Below, in pieces: positions 24,495-34,400 of a stretch of 64,000 nt of DNA (positions are counted from its first letter, which is position 1; every line of letters begins with the position of its first letter). Both the position numbers and the translations under genes were made by a program. The DNA is taken from positions 6,324,001 through 6,388,000 of the forward strand of contig NZ_CP107918.1 of assembly GCF_036014195.1 (NCBI RefSeq). Reading direction: 5' to 3'. This stretch comes from Streptomyces sp. NBC_00442 (GTDB lineage: Bacteria; Actinomycetota; Actinomycetes; Streptomycetales; Streptomycetaceae). The notes beneath the pieces are model-generated. The model saw nothing but the letters and a program-made list of their open reading frames with translations, searched no databases and had not been told where the DNA came from.

Positions 24495-25550
24495 ATGCGG
24501 CTCGGCATCAACCTCGGCTACTGGGGCGCGGGAATGGACGGCGACAACCTCGCCGTCGCCAAGGAGGCGGACAAGCTCGGCTACGACGTCTGCTGGGCGG
24601 CCGAGGCCTACGGTTCGGACGCGCCGACGGTGCTCGCCTGGGTCGCCGCGCAGACCGAGCGCATCGACGTCGGCTCCGCGATCCTCCAGATCCCGGCCCG
24701 CCAGCCCGCCATGACCGCGATGACGGCCGCCACCCTCGACTCGCTCTCCGGCGGCCGTTTCCGCCTCGGCCTGGGCGTCTCGGGCCCGCAGGTCTCCGAG
24801 GGCTGGTACGGCGTCAAGTTCGACAAGCCGCTGGCCCGCACCCGCGAGTACGTCGAGATCGTCCGCAAGGCGATGACGCGCGAGCGCCTGTCCTACGAGG
24901 GCGAGCACTGGACGCTGCCGCTGCCCGGCGGCCCCGGCAAGCCCATCAAGCTGACCGTGCACCCCGAGCGCGAGCACATCCCGCTCTACATCGCCGCGAT
25001 CGGCCCCAAGAACCTGGAGCAGACCGGCGAGATCGCCGACGGCGCGCTGCTGATCTTCCCGGCCGCCGAGCACATCGAGGCCACTGCGATCTCCCACATC
25101 CGTACGGGCCGCGAGAAGGCCGGTCTGACCATGGAGGGCTTCGACGTCTGTCCCACGCTGCCGATCTCGCTCGGCGCCGACGCGGACGTCCCCGCCCTCG
25201 CCGACATGTTCCGTCCCTACACCGCGCTGTACGTCGGCGGCATGGGCAGCCGCAAGCAGAACTTCTACAACCAGCTCGCGCAGCGCATGGGATACGAGAA
25301 GGAAGCCGCCGAGATCCAGGACAAGTACCTCTCCGGCGACAAGGCGGGCGCGGGCGCCGCGGTGCCGCACCAGCTCATCGACTCGACCACGCTGCTCGGC
25401 TCGGTGGAGCGGATCGCCGACCGGATGCAGGCCTACGCCGCCTCCGGCGTCACCACCCTCACCCTCGCCCCGGCCGGCTTCACCCTGGACGAGCGGCTCG
25501 CCTCGCTGCGCGCGGGCACCGAGGCGCTGGAGCGCGCGGGCCTCGCGTAA
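24495..25550 (+). CDS. LLM-class (luciferase-like) F420-dependent oxidoreductase
   Basis: The protein has 351 residues from the ATG at 24495, which follows an AGGGGAT ribosome site. The sequence shows the luciferase-like TIM barrel: MRLGINLGYWG at the N-terminus, then RFRLGLGVSGPQVSEGWYG and LYIAAIGPKNLEQTGEIADGAL. Actinobacterial members mostly use cofactor F420. The substrate is unknown. The open frame continues 30 codons upstream through a triple repeat, so an alternative longer form starting at 24405 is possible but has no ribosome site. Confidence 0.9.
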   Translation: MRLGINLGYWGAGMDGDNLAVAKEADKLGYDVCWAAEAYGSDAPTVLAWVAAQTERIDVGSAILQIPARQPAMTAMTAATLDSLSGGRFRLGLGVSGPQVSEGWYGVKFDKPLARTREYVEIVRKAMTRERLSYEGEHWTLPLPGGPGKPIKLTVHPEREHIPLYIAAIGPKNLEQTGEIADGALLIFPAAEHIEATAISHIRTGREKAGLTMEGFDVCPTLPISLGADADVPALADMFRPYTALYVGGMGSRKQNFYNQLAQRMGYEKEAAEIQDKYLSGDKAGAGAAVPHQLIDSTTLLGSVERIADRMQAYAASGVTTLTLAPAGFTLDERLASLRAGTEALERAGLA

Positions 25551-25566
25551 CCAGATGTGGTCTCCG

Positions 25567-25607
25567 CGGCCGTGGTGGGGGCTCGGGGGTCTTCCCCGCC
25601 ACGGCCG
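25567..25607 (+). terminator. Hairpin terminator after the oxidoreductase
   Basis: CGGCCGTGGTGGGG pairs with CCCCGCCACGGCCG (one G-U pair) around a 13-base loop, 17 bases after the stop. Confidence 0.8.
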
Positions 25608-25769
25608 TCACGCCTATCAACGCCCGGCCGGGCGTGGCGGTTACGGCGCTATGGGCACCGCACATTCCTTCGTTTGGCCCAGTGGGGCGCGACCCCTGTT
25701 GCCGCTGGCGGTATGCCGCATTTGACTCGGTTGCGCAGAGTCCTGCGTGCACCCGGAGGTACGGCAACG

Positions 25770-26558
25770 ATGCTCTCGGCCAAGAGCCTGTTCCAGGAGA
25801 TCCTCGACCACGACGAGTCGTTCCGGCTCTTCTGCTCCATCGCGGCCAGCGGCGAGTCGCAGGGCGGCTGGGAGAACGGCCGCATCGCCGCGCTCCTGCC
25901 CGAACAGTGCCGCGCCCTGGCCCCCAAGGTGGCCCGGCACGGCGCCGACGAGGACAAGCACGGGCGGATCTTCCGCGCGCTCATGAAGAAGCGCGGCCTG
26001 CGCGCCGCCGACGTACCCGACGACACCGACTACACGATGCTGCTGGAGCGGCGCGGCATCGGGCTCGGTCACGCCAAGCTCCGGCGCGAGGACCCGCTCA
26101 CCGAACGGGACGTCGTGGTCTACCTGGCACACAGCCGGGTCACCGAACAGCGCGCGTCCGAGCAGATGGAGCTGCTGCGCAAGCACTTCGGCGAGCACCC
26201 CGACCTCGGGCGGGCGGTGCGGATGATCTCCGCCGACGAGGACAACCATCTCGCCTACTGCCACGAGGAGTTGCTGCGTCTGGCGCGCGCCGGGCACGGG
26301 CCCGCCATCCATCGCGCGCTGCGCGAGTGCGCCCTCGCCGAGATCCGCGTGTACCGCGACGTCAGCCTCGCCGTCATGGCCCACATGGGCCGCATCCTCG
26401 GCTGGCCGCGCCCCAAGGCGGCGGCGCTGACGGCCGCAATCCACGCCGTGTACGCCTACGAACGGCTCGCGGGGTGGCGGCGCATGGTCACGCTCGCCAT
26501 GCCGCAGCGCCGCGACCCCCTGGGCGGCCCCGTCCTGACCGCCCCCGGGTTCGCCTAG
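25770..26558 (+). CDS. Ferritin-like diiron-domain protein
   Basis: The 262-residue helical protein carries two ExxH motifs in ADEDKHGRIF and SADEDNHLAY plus further glutamates in SRVTEQRASEQMELL and ALAEIRVYRD. This is the pattern of a ferritin-like four-helix diiron site. Members of this group are not characterised and may be oxidases or oxygenases rather than iron stores. The ATG at 25770 follows CCCGGAGGT; the longer frame back to 25557 crosses a terminator. Its stop is directly adjacent to the stop of the convergent CorA gene. Confidence 0.85.
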   Translation: MLSAKSLFQEILDHDESFRLFCSIAASGESQGGWENGRIAALLPEQCRALAPKVARHGADEDKHGRIFRALMKKRGLRAADVPDDTDYTMLLERRGIGLGHAKLRREDPLTERDVVVYLAHSRVTEQRASEQMELLRKHFGEHPDLGRAVRMISADEDNHLAYCHEELLRLARAGHGPAIHRALRECALAEIRVYRDVSLAVMAHMGRILGWPRPKAAALTAAIHAVYAYERLAGWRRMVTLAMPQRRDPLGGPVLTAPGFA

Positions 26559-27545
26559 TCACAGCCAGCCGCGCCGCTTGAACAGGCGGAACAGCCCGAT
26601 CTCCAGGAGCACCATCAGGGCGATCAGCGCCGGGTAGCTCCACGCCCAGTGGAGTTCGGGCATGTGGTCGAAGTTCATGCCGTAGACACCCGCCAGCATC
26701 GTGGGGACCGCGGCCATCGCCGCCCACGCCGAGATCTTCCGCATGTCGTCGTTCTGCCGGACGCTCACCTGCGCCAGATGGGCCGAGAGGATGTCGGAGA
26801 GCAGCCGGTCCAGGCCTTCCACCGCCTCGTTGGTGCGCATCAGGTGGTCGTCCACGTCGCGGAAGAACGGCTGGGACGCGGCGTTCACGAACGGCACGCC
26901 CGCGCCCGCCAGGCGCTGCACCGGCTGCGCCAGCGGCCCCGTCGCGCGGCGGAACTCCTGGAGCTGCCGCTTGAAGGTGTAGATCCGCGACGCCGTGTCC
27001 TTCGTGTCGCGGCCGCCCGACGGCGAGAAGATCTGCGCCTCCAGCTCCTCCAGGTCGTTCTGGAGCTCGGCCGCCACCTCCGTGTAGTGGTCGACGACCG
27101 CGTCGCTCACCGCGTACAGGACCGTGGTGGGCCCGTGCTTGAGCAGTCCGGGCTCCGACTCAAGGCGCCGGCGCACCGCCTTCAGTGGCGCCCCCTCACC
27201 GTGCCGCACGGTCACCACGAAGCTGTCACCCACGAAGAGCATCAGCTCGCCGGAGGTGACGGTGTCGCTCTGCGGCTCGTACACGACGGGCTTGAGCACC
27301 ATGAACAACGAGTCGTCGTAGACCTCGAGCTTGGGGCGCTGATGGGCCTTGAGGGCGTCCTCCACGGCCAGCGCGTGCAGCCCGAACTCGGTGCTGACCA
27401 GCTCGAACTCCTCCTCGGTCGGCTCATGGAGCCCCACCCAGAGGAAGCTGTCACCGGTGGCGCGCGCCTTGTTGAGGGCGTCCGAGAAGTCCCCGGGGTC
27501 CTCGGTCCGGCGGCCTTCGTGGTAGATGGCGCAGTCGACGATCAT
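26559..27545 (-). CDS. CorA-family magnesium/cobalt transporter
   Basis: This 328-residue protein has the diagnostic pore motif YGMNFDHMPE just after the first of two C-terminal membrane segments. A large cytoplasmic funnel domain (residues 1 to about 265) precedes it. The very C-terminus is basic (LFKRRGWL), as in CorA. It forms pentameric divalent-cation channels. The ATG at 27545 begins MIVDCAIYHEGRRTEDPG; longer frames are unsupported. It is divergent from the phosphatase gene, with 68 bases between the starts. Confidence 0.92.
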   Translation of the reverse strand: MIVDCAIYHEGRRTEDPGDFSDALNKARATGDSFLWVGLHEPTEEEFELVSTEFGLHALAVEDALKAHQRPKLEVYDDSLFMVLKPVVYEPQSDTVTSGELMLFVGDSFVVTVRHGEGAPLKAVRRRLESEPGLLKHGPTTVLYAVSDAVVDHYTEVAAELQNDLEELEAQIFSPSGGRDTKDTASRIYTFKRQLQEFRRATGPLAQPVQRLAGAGVPFVNAASQPFFRDVDDHLMRTNEAVEGLDRLLSDILSAHLAQVSVRQNDDMRKISAWAAMAAVPTMLAGVYGMNFDHMPELHWAWSYPALIALMVLLEIGLFRLFKRRGWL

Positions 27546-27600
27546 TGGGCGCATTCTCCCGTGAAAGGGAGCCGCCCGCACCCGGGCGTGACCGGCCGCC

Positions 27601-27606
27601 TAGGCT
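27601..27606 (+). promoter_or_regulatory. Probable -10 element of the phosphatase-DUF3090-kinase operon
   Basis: TAGGCT ends 7 bases before the ATG at 27614, with no ribosome site between, consistent with leaderless initiation. Confidence 0.45.
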
Positions 27607-27613
27607 GGCGCCC

Positions 27614-28300
27614 ATGGCCACGCTGATCCTCGTACGCCACGGACGTTCCACCGCCAACACGGCGGGGGTGCTGGCCGGCTGGACGCCGGGTGTCGCCCTC
27701 GACGAGCGGGGCAACGCCCAGGCCGCCGCCCTGCCCGCCCGGCTCGCCGGCGTGCCGCTCGCCGCCGTCGTCACCAGTCCGCTGCAGCGCTGCCGCGAAA
27801 CCGTGCAGCCGCTCCTCGACGCCCGCCCCGGGCTTGCCCTGCACCCCGAGGACCTGATCGGCGAGTGCCACTACGGAGACTGGTCGGGCGGCAGCCTCGC
27901 CGAGCTCTCCACCGACCCGCTGATGGAGGTCGTGCAGCAGCACCCCTCCAACGCCGCGTTCCCGGGCGGCGAGTCGATGCGCGCGATGCAGGCCCGCGCG
28001 GTCGGCGCCGTCCGTGACTGGAACGAGCGGATCGAGACGGAGCACGGTTCCGAAGCCGTCTACGCCATGTGTTCGCACGGCGACATCATCAAGTCCGTCG
28101 TGGCGGACGCCCTCGGCATGCATCTGGACCTCTTTCAGCGGATCTCGGTGGAACCGTGTTCCCTCACCGTGATCCGCTACACCCGTCTGCGGCCCTATCT
28201 CGTACGCCTCGGCGACACCGGGGACCTCGCCTCGCTGATGCCGCGCGAGACCCCGGCGCAGGAACAGGCCGAGGTCGGTGGCGGTGCGGGAGCACCGTGA
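27614..28300 (+). CDS. Histidine-phosphatase-superfamily protein (MSMEG_4193-type putative phosphomutase)
   Basis: The 228-residue protein shows the phosphohistidine motif VRHGRST at residues 8-14. Other family positions are GECHYGDWSGG and the second catalytic histidine in MCSHGDIIKS. It belongs to the actinobacterial MSMEG_4193 group. The mycobacterial counterpart (Rv2135c, recalled) has phosphatase activity in vitro. It heads a tight cluster with DUF3090 and a kinase-like gene, followed by mshC. The biological substrate is unknown. Confidence 0.88.
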   Translation: MATLILVRHGRSTANTAGVLAGWTPGVALDERGNAQAAALPARLAGVPLAAVVTSPLQRCRETVQPLLDARPGLALHPEDLIGECHYGDWSGGSLAELSTDPLMEVVQQHPSNAAFPGGESMRAMQARAVGAVRDWNERIETEHGSEAVYAMCSHGDIIKSVVADALGMHLDLFQRISVEPCSLTVIRYTRLRPYLVRLGDTGDLASLMPRETPAQEQAEVGGGAGAP

Positions 28301-28368
28301 TCGCTCGGGGCAGTAGGGTGGACGCGCCGAAAACCGCTGCTCCAACTCCGAACTAGGGAGACCAGAAC

Positions 28369-28959
28369 GTGTCCCGTCAGGTGTTCTTCTACGACCCGCC
28401 GGACCGTTTCGTGGCCGGCACGGTCGGGCTCCCGGGGCGCCGTACGTTCTTCCTCCAGGCGTCCGCGGGCAGTCGCACCACCAGCGTCGCCCTGGAGAAG
28501 ACCCAGGTCGCCGCGCTCGCCGAGCGGATCGACGAACTGCTGGACGAGGTCGTGCGCAGGACCGGAGGAAACGCTCCTGTGCCCGCCGTGGCCCCGCCCG
28601 ACGTCACCGACAGCGCCCCCCTCGACTCGCCCGTCGAGGAGGAGTTCCGGGTCGGCACCATGGCGCTGGCCTGGGACGGCGACGAACAGCGCATGATCAT
28701 CGAGGCGCAGGCCCTGGTCGAGCTCGACGCCGACACCGAGGACGACCTCGCCGAGGCCGAGGAGCGGATGCTCCAGGACGAGGAGAACGGCCCGCCGATG
28801 CTGCGGGTGCGCCTGACCGGAGCCCAGGCCAGGGCCTTCGCCAAGCGCGCCCTGGACGTCGTGAACGCGGGCCGGCCGCCGTGCCCGCTGTGCAGCCTCC
28901 CGCTCGACCCGGAAGGACACGTATGCCCGCGCCAGAACGGATACCGCCGCGGAGCCTGA
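28369..28959 (+). CDS. DUF3090 protein with C-terminal zinc ribbon
   Basis: This 196-residue protein begins SRQVFFYDPPDRFVAGTVG, the signature of DUF3090 (TIGR03847). It ends with CPLCSLPLDPEGHVCPR, a CxxC...C zinc-ribbon-like tail. The middle is acidic (DADTEDDLAEAEERMLQDEENG). The GTG at 28369 follows AGGGAG. Its last 37 bases overlap the kinase-like gene, whose start codon sits inside the zinc-ribbon coding sequence, so the two are translationally coupled. Function is unknown; the invariant companionship suggests one pathway or complex. Confidence 0.9.
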   Translation: MSRQVFFYDPPDRFVAGTVGLPGRRTFFLQASAGSRTTSVALEKTQVAALAERIDELLDEVVRRTGGNAPVPAVAPPDVTDSAPLDSPVEEEFRVGTMALAWDGDEQRMIIEAQALVELDADTEDDLAEAEERMLQDEENGPPMLRVRLTGAQARAFAKRALDVVNAGRPPCPLCSLPLDPEGHVCPRQNGYRRGA

Positions 28960-29744
28960 CCTCCGTCGAGCTCCTCACCCGCGGCGAGCTCACCGTCCTC
29001 GGCCGGATCCGCGAGGCGTCCAACGCGGTCCTGTACTGCTCGGTGGCGTACGGGGACGAGAGCGCGGAGTGCGTCTACAAGCCCGTCGCGGGGGAGCGGC
29101 CCCTGTGGGACTTCCCCGACGGCACGCTCGCCCAGCGCGAGGTCGCGGCGTACGAGGTGTCCCGAGCCACCGGGTGGGACCTCGTGCCGCCCACCGTGCT
29201 GCGTGACGGCCCCTACGGCGAGGGCATGGTCCAGCTGTGGATCGAGCCGGTGGAGGGCGACTCCGGGCTGCTCGCGCTCGTCGAGGACGAGGAGCCGGCC
29301 GAGGGCTGGAAGGCGGTCGCGCTCGCGGAGGTCGGCGAAGGGCGTACGGCGCTGCTCGTGCACGCCGACGACGCCCGGCTGCGGCGGCTCGCGGTGCTCG
29401 ACGCGGTGATCAACAACGGGGACCGCAAGGGCGGGCACCTGCTGCCCGCGCCCGACGGGCGGCTGTACGGAATCGACCACGGGGTCACGTTCCACGTGGA
29501 CGACAAGCTGCGGACGCTGCTGTGGGGGTGGGCGGGCGAGCCGCTCACCTCGGAGGCGGTGGGCGCCGTGAAGGGCCTGGCCGAGGCCCTTCGACCCCTG
29601 GAGCCGCTGGCCGTGCGGCTCGCTTCGCTGATCACGGAGGCGGAGCTGGACGCTGTGCGTGCCCGAGTGGAGTCGCTCCTCTCCACCGGCCTCCACCCCA
29701 CCCCTTCGGGCGAATGGCCCGCCATCCCGTGGCCCCCGGTCTGA
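28923..29744 (+). CDS. SCO1664-family atypical kinase-like protein
   Basis: The 273-residue protein resembles the phosphatidylinositol 3/4-kinase fold as used by bacterial atypical kinases. A putative ATP-binding lysine 53 sits in CVYKPVAGERPLWDFP. The catalytic-loop-like segment is INNGDRKGGHLL (asparagines 164-165, aspartate 167). The metal-binding segment is YGIDHGVTFH (aspartate 185). No membrane segment is seen. The family (TIGR03843) always accompanies DUF3090 and the MSMEG_4193 phosphatase in actinobacteria (recalled). Together they look like an opposing kinase/phosphatase pair plus a zinc-ribbon protein; the target is unknown. Confidence 0.87.
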   Translation: MPAPERIPPRSLTSVELLTRGELTVLGRIREASNAVLYCSVAYGDESAECVYKPVAGERPLWDFPDGTLAQREVAAYEVSRATGWDLVPPTVLRDGPYGEGMVQLWIEPVEGDSGLLALVEDEEPAEGWKAVALAEVGEGRTALLVHADDARLRRLAVLDAVINNGDRKGGHLLPAPDGRLYGIDHGVTFHVDDKLRTLLWGWAGEPLTSEAVGAVKGLAEALRPLEPLAVRLASLITEAELDAVRARVESLLSTGLHPTPSGEWPAIPWPPV

Positions 29745-30052
29745 CCCCTGCGTCCCCGGGGCTCCGCCCCGGACCCCGTTTCGCGCCTTGAGGGCGCTCG
29801 TCCTCGGTCTCCCCCAAGGCCTCAAGGGCCAGCGCGGTGGGCGCGAGCCATCGGCGCGGGGTGCCCCGCAGGGGCGCGGGGAACTGCGCGACCAGCCACG
29901 CACGGTCCGCACCCGAAGGCCGGCCGGCTCCCGGGGTTCGGGGCGGAGCCCCGGCAAGTAGCAGGGGCTCGCGGAGTGGTGCAAGACCCTCAATTCGGCC
30001 AAGAGCGGCATCCGGTTCGTATCCGGAACGTGCGTCCGGTTACGCTCAAGAC
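29745..30052. repeat. 308-base intergenic region built from extragenic repeats
   Basis: No gene is seen. The stretch contains an inverted hairpin element (GGGGCTCCGCCCCGGACCCC, 29758-29777), a full copy of the dispersed GCGCGGGGAACTGCGCGACC element (29873-29892) with its flanking CCGCACCCGA, and a GGGGTTCGGGGCGGAGCCCC hairpin (29933-29952). The last 15 bases hold the mshC -10 element. Confidence 0.8.
30041..30046 (+). promoter_or_regulatory. Probable -10 element of mshC (leaderless)
   Basis: TACGCT lies 6 bases before the mshC ATG at 30053 and there is no ribosome site, so the transcript probably begins at the start codon. Confidence 0.5.
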
Positions 30053-31282
30053 ATGTATGCCTGGCCCGCTTCTGAGGTCCCCGCCCTGCCCGGCAAGGGC
30101 CGCGACCTCCGGATCCACGACACCGCGACCGGCGGCTTGGTTTCCCTCGACCCCGGTCCCGTCGCCCGTATCTACGTCTGCGGCATCACGCCGTACGACG
30201 CGACCCACATGGGTCACGCGGCGACCTACAACGCGTTCGACCTCGTTCAGCGCGTGTGGCTCGACACCAAGCGGCAGGTTCACTATGTCCAGAACGTGAC
30301 GGACGTGGACGACCCCCTCCTTGAGCGAGCCATCCGCGACGGCAAGGACTGGGTGGAGCTCGCCGAAGGCGAGACCGCGCTGTTCCGCGAGGACATGACC
30401 GCCCTGCGCCTGCTTCCCCCGAAGCACTACATCGGCGCGGTCGAGGCCATACCCGGCATCGTCCCGCTGGTCGAGCGGCTCCGGGACGCCGGCGCGGCGT
30501 ACGAACTCGAAGGGGACGTCTACTTCTCCGTCGAGAGCGACCCGCACTTCGGCAACGTCTCGCACTACGACGCCGAGTTCATGCGCGCGCTCTCCGCCGA
30601 GCGCGGCGGCGACCCCGAGCGGCCCGGCAAGAAGAACCCGCTCGACCCGATGCTGTGGATGGCCGCCCGTGAGGGCGAGCCGAGCTGGGACGGGGCCTCG
30701 CTGGGACGCGGCCGACCCGGCTGGCACATCGAGTGCGTCGCGATCGCCCTCGACCACCTCGGCATGGGCTTCGACGTCCAGGGCGGCGGCTCCGACCTGG
30801 TCTTCCCGCACCACGAGATGGGCGCGTCCCACGCCCAGGCGCTCACCGGCGAGTACCCCTTCGCCAAGGCGTACGTGCACGCCGGCATGGTCGCCCTCGA
30901 CGGCGAGAAGATGTCCAAGTCCAAGGGCAACCTCGTCTTCGTCTCGAAGCTGCGCCGCGACGGCACCGACCCGGCCGCCATCCGGCTCGCGCTGCTCGCG
31001 CACCACTACCGGGCCGACTGGGAGTGGACCGACCAGGTCCTCCAGGGCGCCGTCGAGCGCCTCGCCCGCTGGCGCGCCGCGGTGTCCCGCCCCGACGGGC
31101 CGTCCGCGGACGCGCTCGTCGAAGAGGTCCGCGAAGCCCTCGCCAACGACCTGGACGCTCCCACGGCGCTGGCCGCCGTGGACCGCTGGGCCGAGCGCCA
31201 GGGCGCGGACGGCGGCGACGACGAGGGCGCGCCCGGCCTCGTGTCCCGCACGGTCGACGCCCTGCTCGGCGTCGCACTGTAG
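30053..31282 (+). CDS. mshC: Cysteine:GlcN-Ins ligase of mycothiol biosynthesis
   Basis: The 409-residue length and class I synthetase motifs identify MshC. The HIGH-type motif is in [16 protein letters not shown], the zinc cysteine in YVCGITPYD, and KMSKSKGN begins at residue 286. It joins cysteine to glucosaminyl-inositol using ATP, the penultimate mycothiol step. It differs from cysteinyl-tRNA synthetase by lacking the C-terminal tRNA-binding extension. A strong terminator follows. The product, mycothiol, is the cofactor used by the dehydrogenase at 12 kb. Confidence 0.96.
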   Translation: MYAWPASEVPALPGKGRDLRIHDTATGGLVSLDPGPVARIYVCGITPYDATHMGHAATYNAFDLVQRVWLDTKRQVHYVQNVTDVDDPLLERAIRDGKDWVELAEGETALFREDMTALRLLPPKHYIGAVEAIPGIVPLVERLRDAGAAYELEGDVYFSVESDPHFGNVSHYDAEFMRALSAERGGDPERPGKKNPLDPMLWMAAREGEPSWDGASLGRGRPGWHIECVAIALDHLGMGFDVQGGGSDLVFPHHEMGASHAQALTGEYPFAKAYVHAGMVALDGEKMSKSKGNLVFVSKLRRDGTDPAAIRLALLAHHYRADWEWTDQVLQGAVERLARWRAAVSRPDGPSADALVEEVREALANDLDAPTALAAVDRWAERQGADGGDDEGAPGLVSRTVDALLGVAL

Positions 31283-31301
31283 CCCCAACGCACCACCGGC
31301 G

Positions 31302-31337
31302 AACCGCCCTTGGACTCTCGTGAGTCCGGGGGCGGTT
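31302..31337 (+). terminator. Intrinsic terminator of mshC
   Basis: AACCGCCCTTGGACTC pairs with GAGTCCGGGGGCGGTT around a TCGT loop and is followed by TTCGTTCTT. It lies 19 bases after the stop. Confidence 0.92.
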
Positions 31338-31417
31338 TTCGTTCTTCCTGGACCCCGCACCAGGTTTCCTGGTCCCACCCCATGGTCCCGTGCTCGTTTC
31401 TGCGCTAAACACGCTCT

Positions 31418-34400
31418 ATGCAATCACCAATACGCACGAGAGTGGCGCTCGCGGGTGCGGCCGTGCTCGGTCTGCTCGCGGTGTTCGCGGGACCCGGCAG
31501 CGCGCAGGCGGACCCGTCCGCCGCCGACCCGGCCGGTACCTCCGTCGGCGACGTGACCGGTTTCGAGGCCGCCCCCGGCGCCGTCTTCACGCTGCACGCG
31601 GGCGCGGCCGAAGCCCGCGTCGGCTTCGTCGCCGCCGACACCTTCCGCATCCAACTGGCCCCGGACGGGAAGTTCACCGACCCGACCGGCTCCGACATCG
31701 TCCTGCCGCAGGGCAAACCGCCCGCCGCCCGCTGGAAGGACAAGGGCGACCGCTATGAAATGAGCACCGACAAGGTCACCCTGCGCGCCTTCAAGTCCCC
31801 GCTGCGCTTCGCCCTCTACACGGCGGACGGCACCCAGCTCTGGGCCGAGACCAAGCCGCTCAGCTGGACCAAGGACACCACCACCCAGACCCTGAACCGC
31901 GGCGCCACCGAGCAGTTCTACGGCGGCGGCATGCAGAACGGCCGCGGCAACACCTCCCACCGAGACCAGACCGTCGAGGTCGGCGTCGACGACAACTGGA
32001 ACGACGGCGGCCACCCCAACTCCGTGCCGTTCTACCTCTCGACGGCCGGCTACGGCGTCTTCCGCAACACGTACGCCCCCAACACGTACGTCTTCGGACA
32101 GCCCGTCACCGCGAGCGCCAAGGAACAGCGCTTCGACGCCTACTACTTCGCCGGTGACCCCAAGCAGGTCATCGGCGACTACACCCAGTTGACCGGCAAG
32201 CCGTTCCTGCCGCCGGTCTACGGGCTCGAACCCGGCGACTCCGACTGCTATCTGCACAACGCCAACCGCGGTGAGCGCCACACCCTGGACGCGCTCAAGG
32301 TCGCGGACGCGTACAGGACCAATGACATGCCCAACGGCTGGATGCTGGTCAACGACGGCTACGGCTGCGGTTACGAGAACCTCGCCGAGACCGGCGCCGG
32401 CCTCCAGAAGGACTCGATGCACATGGGCCTGTGGACCGAGGACGGGCTCGACAAGCTCGCCGACCAGGTCAAGGCCGGTCAGCGCGTAGCCAAGCTCGAC
32501 GTGGCCTGGGTCGGCGACGGATACAAGCACGCGCTCGACGGCTGCAAGGCCGCCTACCAGGGCATCGAGGACAACAGCGACGCCCGCGGCTTCACCTGGG
32601 CCCCCGAGAGCTGGTCCGGCGCCCAGCGCTGCGGCGTGCAGTGGTCGGGCGACCAGTCGGGCAGCTGGGACTACATCCGCTGGCAGATCCCGACCTACGC
32701 GGGTGCGACCCTCTCCGGTCTCGCCTACACCAGCGGCGACATCGACGGCATCTTCGGCGGCAGCCCCAAGACGTACACCCGCGACCTGGAGTGGAAGTCG
32801 TTCCTGCCCGCCGTGATGACCATGGACGGCTGGGCCGCGAGCGACAAGCAGCCCTACCAGTACGGGGAGCCCTACACCTCCGTCAACCGCAGCTACCTCA
32901 AGCTCAAGGAGTCGCTGCTGCCCTACATGTACTCCTACGCCCACGAGGCCACCACGACAGGCGTGGGCGCGGTCAGGCCGCTCGCGCTCGAATATCCCGA
33001 CGACCCGAAGGCCGCCACCGACGCCGCCAAGTACGAGTTCCTGTCCGGCGAGGACTTCCTGGTCGCCCCGGTCTACCAGGACACGGCCGTACGCGACGGC
33101 ATCTACCTGCCCAAGGGCACCTGGACCGACTACTGGAGCGGCCGCACCTACCAGGGCCCGACGACCGTCGACCACTACAGCGCGCCGCTGGACACGCTGC
33201 CCCTGTTCGTGAAGGCCGGGGCCGCGATCCCGATGTGGCCCGGCATCCGCTCGTACCAGGACCGCACCGCCGACTCCCCGCTCGCCTGGGACATCTACCC
33301 CCAGGGCCGCTCCTCCTTCCAGCTGTACGAGGACGACGGCGTGACCCGCGCCAACCGGACCGGCGCCTACGCCACCCAGCGCGCCGACGTCGTCGCCCCG
33401 CAGCGCGGCTCCGGCGACGTGACCGTCCACGTGGGCGCCAACGAGGGCCGGTTCACGGGCAAGCAGACCGCACGCCCGTACCAGCTCACGGTGCACACCG
33501 GGAGCGCGCCCTCGCGGGTCGAGGTCCAGGGCCGCGGCCTCGCCCGGCTCGGCTCGAAGGCCGCGTACGAGAAGGCGGCCACCGGCTGGTACTACGACCC
33601 GAGCGACCGGGGCGGCGTCGTCCTGGTGAAGACCGCGACCCTGCGCACGGACAAGGCGTTCGACGTGGAACTCGGGGGGACCAGCGCCGTGGGCGGCAGG
33701 ACGCCGGGTGCCGCGGTCGCGCTGGCCGCGCCCGCGGGCCAGGAACTCGGCGCCGGAGCGGCCGGCGCGGTGGCGGTGGACGTCACCGCCGGAAGCAAGG
33801 AAGCCCGCGATGTCCGGGTCTCCCTCGCCGCGCCCGCCGGCTGGACCGTGACTCCGGCCCCCGCGCTCGACCGGATCCCGGCCGGCACCACCCGGCGGGT
33901 CGAGGTGGGCGTCACCCCCGCCAAGGACGCCAAGCCGGGCGAGGTCACTCTCACCGCCAACGCGTCGTCGGACAAGGGAAGTTCGCAGCAGCGGATCGCT
34001 GTCTCGGTGATGCCGGCGCCGCCCGCCGGCGACACCTGGGCCAGTGACATGACCTGGCTGACGTCCACCAACGGATACGGCCCGCCCGAGCGCGACCGTT
34101 CCAACGGCGAGTCCGGCGCGGCCGACGGCCACCCCCTCACCCTCGCGGGTACGACCTACGCCAAGGGCATCGGCGCACACGCCGACTCCGACATCGAGGT
34201 CTACACCGGCGGGAAGTGCACCGCCTTCACCGCCGACGCCGGCATCGACGACGAGATCAACGGCTACGGGGAGGTGGCCTTCTCCGTGGAGGCGGACGGC
34301 AAGGTCCTGTGGACCTCGCCGAAGGTGACCGGCGCCTCGGCCACCGTGCCGGTGAACGTTCCGCTCGGCGGGGCGAGCCACGTCCATCTGAAGATCACCG

